Part shown: piece by piece, positions 14,710 to 22,499 of the stretch
Position numbering within the stretch: position 1 is the first letter of the stretch
Layout of the letters: every line of letters begins with the position of its first letter
NCBI GenBank assembly: GCA_016212295.1
Contig: JACRGO010000162.1
Location: 1 to 25,383 of the forward strand
Length of the DNA stretch: 25,383 nucleotides
From: Nitrospinota bacterium
GTDB lineage: Bacteria > Nitrospinota > Nitrospinia > JACRGO01
Direction: 5' to 3'
Translations under genes and position numbers: made by a program
Notes under the pieces: model-generated
Databases searched by the model: none
Told to the model about the DNA's origin: nothing
The model's input: the letters and a program-made list of their open reading frames with translations, nothing else

Positions 14710-15117
14710 ATGCTCATCTGGGGCCAGGAATATAGCGTCAATAATATCATACTTGATGACCAGCACAAGAAGCTTTTCATGATCCTGAACAAGATAGCCA
14801 GCGTCATCCAGCAAGGGACCAGCCATATTTTTTATCCTTTAGTCATAGAGCTTGAATCCTACACCATCTTCCATTTTTCCATGGAAGAGAACGAGATGGA
14901 GGAAGCCGGGTTCCCAGGTCTCGCGGACCACTGCAAGGAGCACCAGAAATTCAAGGCCGAATTAGCTAAATTCAAGGAGAAAGCCTTTGATCTCGATGCA
15001 AAGGCCCTGATGGAAATGCATGAATATTTGAATGATTGGATAAAGAACCACATACTGGTCCAGGACAAAAAATACGTTCCTTACATTACCAAAGCCAAAA
15101 ACGAGGACGATTATTAA
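14710..15117 (+). CDS. Bacteriohemerythrin
   Basis: A 135-residue four-helix protein that binds O2 at a non-haem di-iron centre in the cytoplasm; in anaerobes it buffers, delivers or senses oxygen. All ligands are present: H19 (LDDQHKKLF), H55 and E59 (FHFSMEE), H74 and H78 (DHCKEHQKF), H114 and D119 (NHILVQDKKY). It opens with the usual LIWGQEYSVNN. The ATG at 14710 has a good ribosome site (GAGGAG, spacing 10); a longer in-frame version from 14650 would remove that site and is rejected. It is a stand-alone gene after a 176-bp spacer. Confidence 0.95.
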   Translation: MLIWGQEYSVNNIILDDQHKKLFMILNKIASVIQQGTSHIFYPLVIELESYTIFHFSMEENEMEEAGFPGLADHCKEHQKFKAELAKFKEKAFDLDAKALMEMHEYLNDWIKNHILVQDKKYVPYITKAKNEDDY

Positions 15118-15336
15118 GCATCTCCGCAGGTGAAGAGACATTGCGCCTTTTTTGAAAATTTCAAATATTTTTGGCTAGCGTCCCGTCAATTTTTTGTTTC
15201 CCCCTCCCCGCCCCAACTCTCTGATTTTACAAGTAATTCCTTGGAATAAATATTGCATTAAGTCCTTACACAGTCTCCTCCGGCTGCTTATGACAAAAAT
15301 CCGCCGGACTCGCGAACTTTCTGTAAGAGCAAAAAC

Positions 15337-16296
15337 GTGCATAAAAACAGCATAACCACCCATAAAATACCCCTCCTGTTTCTGGCAGGCTGCTTTTTTC
15401 TTCTCTCCACGGCTGGATGCGCCGGCCACTCCGCTGTTGTCAGCAAAGATTTTCATCCTGGTGAAAAAGCGGAGTGGGCGGCCGTCCTACCCTTTTCCGT
15501 GGAAAAAGGATTTGAAAACGAATACGAAATTGAAAAAATTCTCAGGGCGCGGTTTTTCGAGACCTTCTCCTACCTGGGCTATCTGGACAGGAACACGGAA
15601 GATATAGACAGCCAATTAAAAAAACTGGGGCTTTATGATCCTGCGGACAGGGACAATAATCTCTCTCCACAAAAACTGGGCGAAATGTTAGGGGCGGATT
15701 TCCTGATTTATGGGGACGTCAAAAAGGCGCTCAATTCCAACGGGATATTTTTCTCGGAGACCTTTATCTCTGCAAACCTGAAGATGGTGGAGACGAAAAC
15801 CGGGAAAGTGATCTGGGAAAAGAAACATGAGGAATCCGTGTTGTCCAGCATCATAGTGCCGGAATCAGCGGTGAAAATGATAGAGGACAAGGCGGAACAC
15901 GCTGACACTCAAAAGATACTGAACACCATAGCGGAAAAATTCTCGAGGGAGGTTGTGGAAACCATACCGGACCCATCCTCCAAATTGGCCGCAGACATCC
16001 GGTTGCCGGAGATCCAGGCCATGGACGTCAGGATTGAAAAAACAGGAGGGGATGAAAGCCCGCTTTTAAGGGTTGCAATGGCCGGTGCCCCCGCGATGCT
16101 GGCCGCCTTCGACATCGGAAATTGGAGGACCAATATTCCGATGGAGGAGACCTCACCGGGAAATTATGAAGGAAGTTATACTGCGCTGCCCGGCGAGAGC
16201 GTGAAAGACTGCCTGGTGGTCGGCAAGCTGAAGGACAAGGACGGCACTGTCGGCACCAGGATATTCCGGAAGCAGCTTGTTTCTTTAAAATTTTAA
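15337..16296 (+). CDS. GNA1162/DUF799-like outer-envelope lipoprotein
   Basis: A 319-residue lipoprotein precursor: n-region MHKNSITTHK, hydrophobic core, then TAGC with the modified cysteine probably C28 (an earlier LAGC at C19 is possible). The mature part has a GNA1162/DUF799-like pattern: AVLPFSVEKGFENEYEIEKI near the start, LGEMLGADFLIYGDVKK in the middle and LKMVETKTGKVIWEKKHEE after it. Such proteins are related to CsgG-type envelope lipoproteins, and their role is unclear. A further C-terminal region (about 230-319) resembles a beta-sandwich (NYEGSYTALPGE) not present in the next paralogue. The start is GTG with AAGAG seven bases upstream. It precedes a microprotein and a second lipoprotein of the same family. 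Confidence 0.8.
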   Translation: MHKNSITTHKIPLLFLAGCFFLLSTAGCAGHSAVVSKDFHPGEKAEWAAVLPFSVEKGFENEYEIEKILRARFFETFSYLGYLDRNTEDIDSQLKKLGLYDPADRDNNLSPQKLGEMLGADFLIYGDVKKALNSNGIFFSETFISANLKMVETKTGKVIWEKKHEESVLSSIIVPESAVKMIEDKAEHADTQKILNTIAEKFSREVVETIPDPSSKLAADIRLPEIQAMDVRIEKTGGDESPLLRVAMAGAPAMLAAFDIGNWRTNIPMEETSPGNYEGSYTALPGESVKDCLVVGKLKDKDGTVGTRIFRKQLVSLKF

Positions 16297-16312
16297 ATAG
16301 GTGGCAACTTTA

Positions 16313-16420
16313 ATGATCGACACGATTTTATTCATAGCAGGGATCTTCTTGGTTTTGACCATTGAGGTCTGTTTGTTGTTTTTAATAGGGGACTTGGAAT
16401 TTCCTAAAGGAAATACATAA
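16313..16420 (+). CDS. 35-residue single-helix membrane microprotein
   Basis: An ATG at 16313, eight bases after AGGTGG (16299-16304), opens a 35-codon frame that begins with MIDT, contains one long hydrophobic segment (ILFIAGIFLVLTIEVCLLFLI) and ends with a short polar tail (GDLEFPKGNT). The ribosome site, the helix and the position 16 bp after the first lipoprotein gene argue for a real product, probably inserted in the inner membrane. There is no recognised family. The tail overlaps a small palindrome (ATTTCCT-AA-AGGAAAT, 16399-16414), so its last residues may be fortuitous. Confidence 0.5.
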   Translation: MIDTILFIAGIFLVLTIEVCLLFLIGDLEFPKGNT

Positions 16421-16450
16421 AACTTGGCTAAAAAAACAAAGTTTTATGAA

Positions 16451-16592
16451 ATTCCAAATCTCAATTGTTAAATAACAAATAAATCTCAATAACCAAAATT
16501 ACAAATGACAAACAAGGAAATGTAGTTGTTTTGGGCATTCAGTAATTGCAATTTGTAATTTATTTGTCATTTGCTATTTGTCATTTGGGATT
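16451..16592. repeat. AT-rich imperfect inverted repeat
   Basis: Two roughly 50-bp arms built from CAAATAACAAATAAAT / ATTTATTTGTCATTTG-type words (about 16451-16500 and 16541-16592) are imperfect reverse complements. I recall similar CAAATGACAAATA elements between genes in many uncultivated bacteria, but could not check this. At 16647-16663, AAAAAAGC-T-GCTTTTTT forms a further small palindrome just before the next gene. The rest of 16421-16685 shows no gene. Confidence 0.65.
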
Positions 16593-16685
16593 TTGTTTTC
16601 CCTTTGGTTGCGGCCAAAGGCCGCGCCATGTTATACGCGTTCTATTAAAAAAGCTGCTTTTTTAAAGATTAAAATTGGAACTCCT

Positions 16686-17750
16686 GTGCTATTTAGAAAT
16701 AAACACCTTATCTCCATTTTTATCGCGTCCCTGTTCATGGGGTGCGCAGGCGCCAAAAACGCTATTATTTCCGGAAACATGACCGGAAACGTCAAGGACC
16801 CCAAAATACTCAGGATCGCTATTTTGCCATTCGAAACGGCCCACGGCGGACAGGAGGAGAACAGCGAGTACCTCAGAAAACAGGTCTTCATCAACCTCAA
16901 GAAGGGCGGATACAATCTGGTTGAGCGATTCGTAGTGGACGGCGCCTTGAAAAAAAACGACTGGAATTATCCCTACCTGAAGGAAGTGGCGCCCCAGAGG
17001 CTCGGCGAGGCCCTGGGAGCTGACGCCATTATTTACGGAAAGGTGTCGTGCTGGGACAAATCCTATCTGGCGGTGCATTCCTCCATCACAATAGGGTCCG
17101 GGATCAAACTGGTGGACGCCAGGAGCGGGGAAATATTATGGGAGTCGGATTACAAAAGGACGGATTTCGATGGTCTGTTTAAAGTCCCCACAGGCATCAC
17201 CTCCGCGGCCCTCTCGCCAATTCTCTTCATCACTAAAAAAGAAAACCAGTTCAGGCTGGCCAATGATGTGGCCAGGGAGATGGTTTCCTACCTTGTGGAC
17301 CCAAAAAAAATCGATTCCCCTCCTCATTTCAAGAAACCGGTGCTGATCGCCTCCACGGGAAAGGCCTTGGAAGAAATAAACAAGTGGGCGCCTGCTGAAA
17401 ATCAATCCGCCTCGCTCTTCAATGAGAAAAAGCCCGCTACACGGAAGGCCGCCAACTCCAATTCAGGAAACAGGACGCCCTTATTGGACGGGAAGACATA
17501 TACAATCCAGGTGGGTTCCTACAAACAAAAGGGCGTAGCGCGGGGACTGATGGACAGGCTCCGCGTGGACAACCTGGACGCCTTCATCTCCGAGGCCAAG
17601 GTGAAAGACCGGACATGGTATCGAGTGCAGGTCCGGACTTTCAACTCCATAAAGGAGGCTGAACGCTTCGCAGCGGAAAGCATGGCCTTCAAGGGCCTGC
17701 GCTTCTTCATCACGCCCTTTCAAGGTACTTCCGAAGTCCCGGTGGGCTGA
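16686..17750 (+). CDS. GNA1162/DUF799-like lipoprotein with a C-terminal SPOR domain
   Basis: The GTG at 16686 gives 354 residues: MLFRNKHLISIFIASLFMGC is a lipoprotein signal with C20 as the acylated residue. The N-terminal domain (about 45-215) is paralogous to the upstream lipoprotein (RIAILPFETAHGG; LGEALGADAIIYGKVS; LVDARSGEILWESDYK). After a low-complexity linker, YTIQVGSYKQKGVARGLMDRL to FFITPF (about 274-347) is a SPOR domain, which binds denuded septal peptidoglycan. The fusion therefore probably tethers the lipoprotein domain to the division site or cell wall. Longer starts (TTG at 16578) run into an AT-rich repeat and lose the signal peptide. The presumed GTG lies within a short dispersed motif also found at 4512-4543, so the start is less certain than the domains. 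Confidence 0.82.
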   Translation: MLFRNKHLISIFIASLFMGCAGAKNAIISGNMTGNVKDPKILRIAILPFETAHGGQEENSEYLRKQVFINLKKGGYNLVERFVVDGALKKNDWNYPYLKEVAPQRLGEALGADAIIYGKVSCWDKSYLAVHSSITIGSGIKLVDARSGEILWESDYKRTDFDGLFKVPTGITSAALSPILFITKKENQFRLANDVAREMVSYLVDPKKIDSPPHFKKPVLIASTGKALEEINKWAPAENQSASLFNEKKPATRKAANSNSGNRTPLLDGKTYTIQVGSYKQKGVARGLMDRLRVDNLDAFISEAKVKDRTWYRVQVRTFNSIKEAERFAAESMAFKGLRFFITPFQGTSEVPVG

Positions 17751-17796
17751 TAATATTCGACTTGGCTTTTATCAGCTAAACACACTAGTCTTTCCA

Positions 17797-18311
17797 TTGT
17801 TTAACGATATCAGTCGAACTTTTATTTTATTTGAAACCACAACGCCAACCATTGACTACGACCTTGAACTCACAAGGAAAATCAGGAAAATTTCCAATGC
17901 TAAAATAGCTATAGCGGGCGGGCGCGCCACCACCTTCGCCGAGGAAATCCTCACCGGCTCCAGCCAAATAGATTTCGTTTTCAGAAATGAATACGAGATC
18001 AGCTTCAGGAACATGATATCCGCTTTATCTGAGGGCCGGGGCCTTGAATGCCTGAAAGGCTTTTTCCTAAGGAGGGAGGACGGCTCAGTGCTTTCCCTAT
18101 GGAAATATATTTTGACGACGACACCTTTGCCGGCAATAAAAAACACGCGCTGGAAACAACCAGGGAGATAATCCGGCGGGATTTGCGGATACCCTGGTCG
18201 CGCATAGGCGACGCAATTGTGACCGACACGGAAATGATTTCCATGATGGCGGAAAGCGGCTGCGTGGGGATGAAATCCGGTGTGAAAAAAATTAATGCCG
18301 GAGGAGGGTAA
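17797..18311 (+). pseudogene. Decayed B12-binding radical SAM protein
   Basis: Two fragments in different frames belong to one protein type. Fragment 1 (17797 to about 18090) is the end of a B12-binding domain: FILFETTTPTIDYDLEL, IAGGRATTFAEEIL, IDFVFRNEYEISFRNMI. Fragment 2 (about 18099-18311) comes from the middle of a radical SAM barrel: MEIYFDDDTFAGNKKHAL, RIPWSRIGDAIVTDTEMI, MAESGCVGMKSGV. The segment that should lie between them, with the CxxxCxxC iron-sulphur motif, is absent, and so are the beginning of the B12 domain and the C-terminal part. An internal deletion of about a hundred codons plus a frame change is the simplest explanation. No activity is expected. Confidence 0.75.
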
Positions 18312-18475
18312 AAAGAGGTATTTAAAACGGCAGTATACAATTAAGTTTCCCGGCTGGTCTTGCCGGCAAAATAGCAGGAGAAACCAGTGGAAATTCTAAT
18401 CGGCTTCCCTGATTATGTACTTTTCTCGCCTTTGGCTGCTTGGGTATTCTCGGACAGCCTGTTGAGCCTTGACAT

Positions 18476-20383
18476 TCATTTACTAAGATTAATGTTTATC
18501 TCAAAAAGAATTATCCCGTCCTTTGAATAAATTTCGTTAAGCACTCCAAGCCGTTTTTGATTTTCCATGAACCGGTTGAATTCCTTGTATTTTTCAAAAT
18601 CTTTTTCCAATATCTGAGATTCCTTTTCGGTAAGGACATGCGTCACTCCCATTTTCATTAATCTGTCCATCACGGAAGCCTCCCCGCCTATCTTGCCATC
18701 AGCGCCGAACACCTTGGCCTCAACCAAATCCACAACCGCGCGGTCGCAATGATAAAAATGTGTGTCCGGGAAAAGAATTTTGGCGTCCTGCCGTAAACTT
18801 TTATTGATAAACACAAAGGAATCGTACCATTCCAGCGCGTGGCTGAACCTTCCATTGACCTGGCTTCGAATGTATTGGTCCCGGCCAATGGCGCCGGACA
18901 CAAAAGGAAGGCTTTTCCATTGAATCAACCCATTTCCAAGGGTGATTACTCCTATCCAGAGAATGGCCGCAAATTTGAGAATATTTCCCAGAAGCCGCTC
19001 TTTTCTTGAAATTTCCACTGCCACGGGAGTCAAAACAATGCTCGTGATCCCTAACAGCACTAGCATGAACCTTGCCTCCGGAGTCTCCAAAAACCAGAAG
19101 AGAAGAAAAAACACGGAGAAGGTCACAAGAAAAGACAGGAAAGGGGGTCTTTGAATTTTAACTATAAGGGGTAACGGCAAAAGGGCCAGAAAAAAAGGGT
19201 TAAGAGGTGAACTGTGAAAGAGCTGCGGACTAACTATTATATTCCAGGGAAAGGAGATGAAATCCAAAAGGCCGGTCCCTGTTTTTCTCCATTGCGGCCC
19301 CTTGAACATTCCCGCCGTGTAGGCCAAGGCTTCATTTTTATTTCCAAAATATTCCTGGAAAAAGGGCCATATTGGATTTCCAAAGGCCCATATACTTTTC
19401 AGATAATATGGCGATTCAACCAGGAACGCGATGGAAGCAAAAGCCAAGGTCCTTTTCAAGACAAAGGAAAGGGATTCCCCCTCACGTAGCAGCAAAAAAA
19501 CAATGATGAAAAAAAAGATGCAGGCGATAACCGGCGCGAATATTTTGATTTGAGCGGCAAAGCCGCAGAAAATGCCGGCCAAAAAAAGGGGTTTACGGTC
19601 TTCGTTATTTTCCTTAAAGGAAACAAAATACCGGTATATCAACAGAAACGCCAAAAGGGCGTAAGCGTTCCAGGCCATATCCACCCACGCCATGCTGGAC
19701 TGTATAACCACGTCCATGTTAAAGAAAAAAAACAATACGCCGCCAAAGGACACCCAAGTACTTTGATGGCTTCGGGCAAGAAGATAAATTCCCCCAAGCA
19801 TAATCCCCAGATAATAAACTGAAATCAATTGCGTCAATATATCCGAAGACAGCAGCATGCAGAAGGCATAAAGCAATTCCACGTGAAGGCATGGATAGTT
19901 GGACGCCTGGACGTTGGAGAGGAAGGCAAAGCCATGATTTTGGATATAAAGTTTGGGAATCAGAAGGTGGACGTTTGTGGCGTCGCTCAACGTCGGGGGA
20001 GTGGAGGCCCCTATGACTATCAATAACAGGTTAAAAAAAAAGGCCATGCCGCCAAGCTTCACCGGCAGGGGGGCCTTTTGCCATGATTCCTTCCAGGAGA
20101 GCGATTCAAGCCATAAGAATGCTTCCCGCAGCCGGCCAAAACAAAGCGCCAATGGAAGAACTAAAATCAAGAAACAGATAGAAGGATAAAGCCCCTGGAC
20201 CGCGCCAAGGAAAAATATAACGTTGGAAAACGCCCCAAGACCCAGGGCAAGAGAAAAAATGGCTTGCTCACCTTTGCCGTGAAAGCAAAACCCAAAACGG
20301 TCTAATATTTCTAATCCAAGGGATAGAGCAGACAGGAAAAAGAGGCAGAGGACCAGATAATTATATGGAAGGGAATCAATCAT
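18476..20383 (-). CDS. Large polytopic GT-C-like membrane glycosyltransferase
   Basis: A 635-residue inner-membrane protein with about twelve hydrophobic helices. After the second group of helices, TPPTLSDATNVHLLIPKLYI (res 128-147) matches the family pattern in which an Asp (D134) precedes a conserved H(L) stretch; NVQASNYPCLHVELLYAF follows, as in GT39/ArnT-related enzymes that use polyprenyl-phosphate sugars. The C-terminal 130 residues are soluble and periplasmic, with no recognised domain. It is unrelated in detail to the glycosyltransferase at 4547-6088. It starts with ATG, stands alone on the minus strand and is divergent from dnaX. Substrate unknown; a role in cell-surface glycan or protein glycosylation is likely. 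Confidence 0.75.
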   Translation of the reverse strand: MIDSLPYNYLVLCLFFLSALSLGLEILDRFGFCFHGKGEQAIFSLALGLGAFSNVIFFLGAVQGLYPSICFLILVLPLALCFGRLREAFLWLESLSWKESWQKAPLPVKLGGMAFFFNLLLIVIGASTPPTLSDATNVHLLIPKLYIQNHGFAFLSNVQASNYPCLHVELLYAFCMLLSSDILTQLISVYYLGIMLGGIYLLARSHQSTWVSFGGVLFFFFNMDVVIQSSMAWVDMAWNAYALLAFLLIYRYFVSFKENNEDRKPLFLAGIFCGFAAQIKIFAPVIACIFFFIIVFLLLREGESLSFVLKRTLAFASIAFLVESPYYLKSIWAFGNPIWPFFQEYFGNKNEALAYTAGMFKGPQWRKTGTGLLDFISFPWNIIVSPQLFHSSPLNPFFLALLPLPLIVKIQRPPFLSFLVTFSVFFLLFWFLETPEARFMLVLLGITSIVLTPVAVEISRKERLLGNILKFAAILWIGVITLGNGLIQWKSLPFVSGAIGRDQYIRSQVNGRFSHALEWYDSFVFINKSLRQDAKILFPDTHFYHCDRAVVDLVEAKVFGADGKIGGEASVMDRLMKMGVTHVLTEKESQILEKDFEKYKEFNRFMENQKRLGVLNEIYSKDGIILFEININLSK

Positions 20384-20693
20384 ATTGAGAACATGGCTTA
20401 GCGAATTTATCGCGCAGCTTTGGGTTAATTTTTCATACAGATTTAAATACCCTAAATTTTACTCTACAATGTATATTTTAAACAAACACTTTGGCCTGAT
20501 AAGCCTTTAAAATCAATAGGATGAAAGGGCCGGCGATTTTTTTTAAATTCACGATTAGGGGCATTATCCGAATAATAGGCATTGTTATGTGAACTAAATT
20601 TAGATTTTTATTTTTAAAATATTTTACGTAGTATTTTTACTCTCAGTCCCATTATATTCTGAATATCAGTAGGTTGAACCACAAAAATATATT

Positions 20694-20740
20694 GCGGAAG
20701 CTTATATTATTACGTTCCGGAATTTGCGTTTCCCGCGCAA
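20694..20740 (-). repeat. 47-bp dispersed repeat, copy B
   Basis: The minus-strand copy of the repeat at 9564-9610 (41/47 identical, no gaps). Differences fall at first and other codon positions without a coding pattern, so it is probably non-coding. Confidence 0.75.
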
Positions 20741-20812
20741 ATTTTTCAACCGCTTCTTGGGTGTTGCCTGCGCCGTTGATTTTAAAAATCGAAGCCAGCC
20801 GTTTGTTGTAAC

Positions 20813-20839
20813 AAAAAAAAACTTGTGATAGCATCACAA
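20813..20839 (-). terminator. Minus-strand intrinsic terminator abutting the dnaX start
   Basis: On the minus strand TTGTGAT-GCT-ATCACAA (20839-20823) is a perfect 7-bp hairpin, followed after one G by nine T (20821-20813): a textbook terminator for transcription coming out of dnaX in antisense. On the plus strand the same hairpin lies four bases before the dnaX ATG, where it might also affect translation. Confidence 0.6.
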
Positions 20840-20843
20840 AAGT

Positions 20844-22484
20844 ATGTCCTACCAGGTTATAGCCAGAAAATGGAGGCCGAACACCTTTGAGGAGGTGGTG
20901 GGCCAGAACCACATAGTCCAGACCCTGCGGAACGCCATCTCCATCAGCCGCATCGGCCATGCGTATCTTTTCGCCGGCTCGCGGGGAGTGGGGAAGACCA
21001 GCACGGCCAGGATCTTCGCCCGCGCCATCAACTGCAAGGACGGTCCCAGGCCTGACCCATGCAATGAGTGCGAGTCCTGCCAGGAAATCCTGGCGTCGAG
21101 GAGCATGGACGTCATCGAGATCGACGGCGCGTCCAACACCTCAGTGGACGACGTCCGGGAGCTCAGGGAAAGCGTGAAGTACGCCCCCGCCAAGACGAAA
21201 TATAAAATCTACATAATCGACGAGGTCCACATGCTCTCCAAGAGCGCCTTCAACGCCCTGCTCAAGACCCTGGAGGAGCCCCCTTCCCATCTCATCTTCA
21301 TCTTCGCCACAACCGAACTTAACAAGGTCCCGGAGACCATCCTCTCCAGGTGCCAGTATTTCGAGTTCAAGCAAATAGGCTCCGCCGACATAGTGAAGCA
21401 ACTCAACCTGATCGCCAAAAGCGATGGCATTGAGATAAGCCTGGACAGCCTGAAACGCATCTCCCACGCGGCTGAGGGGAGCCTGCGTGACGCGGAAAGC
21501 CTGCTGGACCAAGTCATCTCCTATTCCGGAAAGCGCGTGGAGGACGGGCAAATAACCTCCCTCCTTGGAATGGCCGGGCAGGACTTGATAGGAAAGGTAG
21601 TTGACAAAATAATCGACCGCGACTCAGAGGGGCTGCTGGCCCTGTACCAGGAGGTCATCCAGAAGGGGCAGGATATCAGGATGTTTTGCCGGGAATTGCA
21701 GGAATACCTCCGCAACCTGGCGATAGCCAAGGTGTCCAGGGACCCTAAAAAGTTGATCGATCTTATGGAGGAGGACCTCTCATTTTTAATGAAGCAGGCT
21801 GAAAGGATAGAGGTGGAGGAAATCCAATACCTTTTCAACACCCTCCTTAAGATAGACTACGATTTGAAATCCTCTCCGGCCCCGTCCCTTGTCCTGGAGA
21901 TGGCCCTTATACGGATGAGCAGGTATCAACCAGTGCAACTGCTGGAAGATATCATGAAAAAACTGTCCTCAATCGACTTGGGGGAGAAAACCGCAAGCCC
22001 TTCTCGTTGCGCGGCCCCGGCAAAGGCCGGCGTGAAAGAGGCGGCGCCGGAAGAAAAGGCCCCTGAACGCGAGGAGAAAAAAAGCGGCCATGCGTCCGGC
22101 CCGGATGTTTGGGAAAAAATTCTTGAAAGGGTCCGGGGCAAAAAGGAACCCCTGCATAGTTATATGGCTTCTGGCACGGAAATGGTCCAACTGGACAGCG
22201 CGGTCCTACGGATCGGGTGCCGGGAGAAGTGGATACAGGAAAGGCTGAAAACACAGGAAAACACCGCCGTCATTCGCGAAGCTATCCTGGAGGAGCTTGG
22301 CTCCCCAAGGGAAGTCCGGCTGGAAAGCATTGAAGCCGCGAGCGCGGCCCAGGAAGTTCCAAAGGGAAAAGAGGAAACTTTTAAAGAAAAAGAGGCGCCG
22401 CAGAAGATGCCTGCCATTGAGGAATCATCCACCCCAAGGATCATCCAGGAAGCGGTTCAGATTTTTAACGGAACGATAATATAA
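20844..22484 (+). CDS. dnaX: DNA polymerase III subunits gamma/tau
   Basis: DnaX is the ATPase of the clamp loader that places the beta clamp on primed DNA. The 546-residue protein starts MSYQVIARKWRPNTFEEVVGQ, the invariant opening. Walker A is GSRGVGKTS (45-53); zinc-module cysteines are C64, C73, C76, C79; Walker B is YIIDEVH (D126, E127); sensor 1 lies in FATTELNKVP, and the SRC arginine finger is R169. GSLRDAESLLDQ marks the sensor-2 region. Domain III ends near 370, followed by a charged linker and a tau-type C-terminus. There is no clear ribosome site, and a hairpin lies directly upstream. An A7 run at codons 412-414 could yield a shorter gamma form. ybaB and recR follow closely, the standard dnaX-ybaB-recR operon. 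Confidence 0.97.
   Translation: MSYQVIARKWRPNTFEEVVGQNHIVQTLRNAISISRIGHAYLFAGSRGVGKTSTARIFARAINCKDGPRPDPCNECESCQEILASRSMDVIEIDGASNTSVDDVRELRESVKYAPAKTKYKIYIIDEVHMLSKSAFNALLKTLEEPPSHLIFIFATTELNKVPETILSRCQYFEFKQIGSADIVKQLNLIAKSDGIEISLDSLKRISHAAEGSLRDAESLLDQVISYSGKRVEDGQITSLLGMAGQDLIGKVVDKIIDRDSEGLLALYQEVIQKGQDIRMFCRELQEYLRNLAIAKVSRDPKKLIDLMEEDLSFLMKQAERIEVEEIQYLFNTLLKIDYDLKSSPAPSLVLEMALIRMSRYQPVQLLEDIMKKLSSIDLGEKTASPSRCAAPAKAGVKEAAPEEKAPEREEKKSGHASGPDVWEKILERVRGKKEPLHSYMASGTEMVQLDSAVLRIGCREKWIQERLKTQENTAVIREAILEELGSPREVRLESIEAASAAQEVPKGKEETFKEKEAPQKMPAIEESSTPRIIQEAVQIFNGTII
22077..22083 (+). promoter_or_regulatory. Candidate slippage site for a gamma subunit within dnaX
   Basis: Seven A cover codons AAA AAA A (K412, K413). 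A -1 shift here reads 14 further codons to a TGA, giving about 427 residues, close to E. coli gamma (431). GGCC (22086-22089) can pair with GGCC (22098-22101) just downstream, and GAGGAG precedes the run directly. However, A7-A8 runs occur in other genes of the window, so the run alone proves little. Confidence 0.4.
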
Positions 22485-22499
22485 CAAGGAGGAAAGGCA

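Larger units (their letters stand above)
20384..20843. other. 460-bp AT-rich intergenic region upstream of dnaX
   Basis: No convincing gene. It contains a weak hairpin (GCCTTT/AAAGGGC, 20503-20530) before a T8 run at 20537-20544, copy B of the 47-bp dispersed repeat (20694-20740), and a hairpin plus A9 tract immediately before dnaX (20813-20839). A minus-strand open frame (20652-20960) crosses into dnaX and is not supported. Confidence 0.6.

Noticed and set aside
15118-15336. Possible terminator or structured RNA after the bacteriohemerythrin gene
   Set aside because: Only weak stems (CGCA/TGCG before T6; CCGGC/GCCGG with a long loop) are seen; not enough to call.
18387-18530. 47-codon frame with AGGAG upstream of a GTG
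   Set aside because: It overlaps the 3' end of the glycosyltransferase gene on the opposite strand, lies next to a pseudogene and resembles nothing I know; it may be chance.
20823-20839. CRP-like operator before dnaX
   Set aside because: TGTGA and TCACA are separated by five bases instead of six, and the A9 tract on the adjoining side makes a minus-strand terminator the better reading.
20652-20960. 102-codon minus-strand open frame across the dnaX start
   Set aside because: Half of it is antisense to the conserved start of dnaX, a minus-strand terminator interrupts it and it contains the dispersed repeat.
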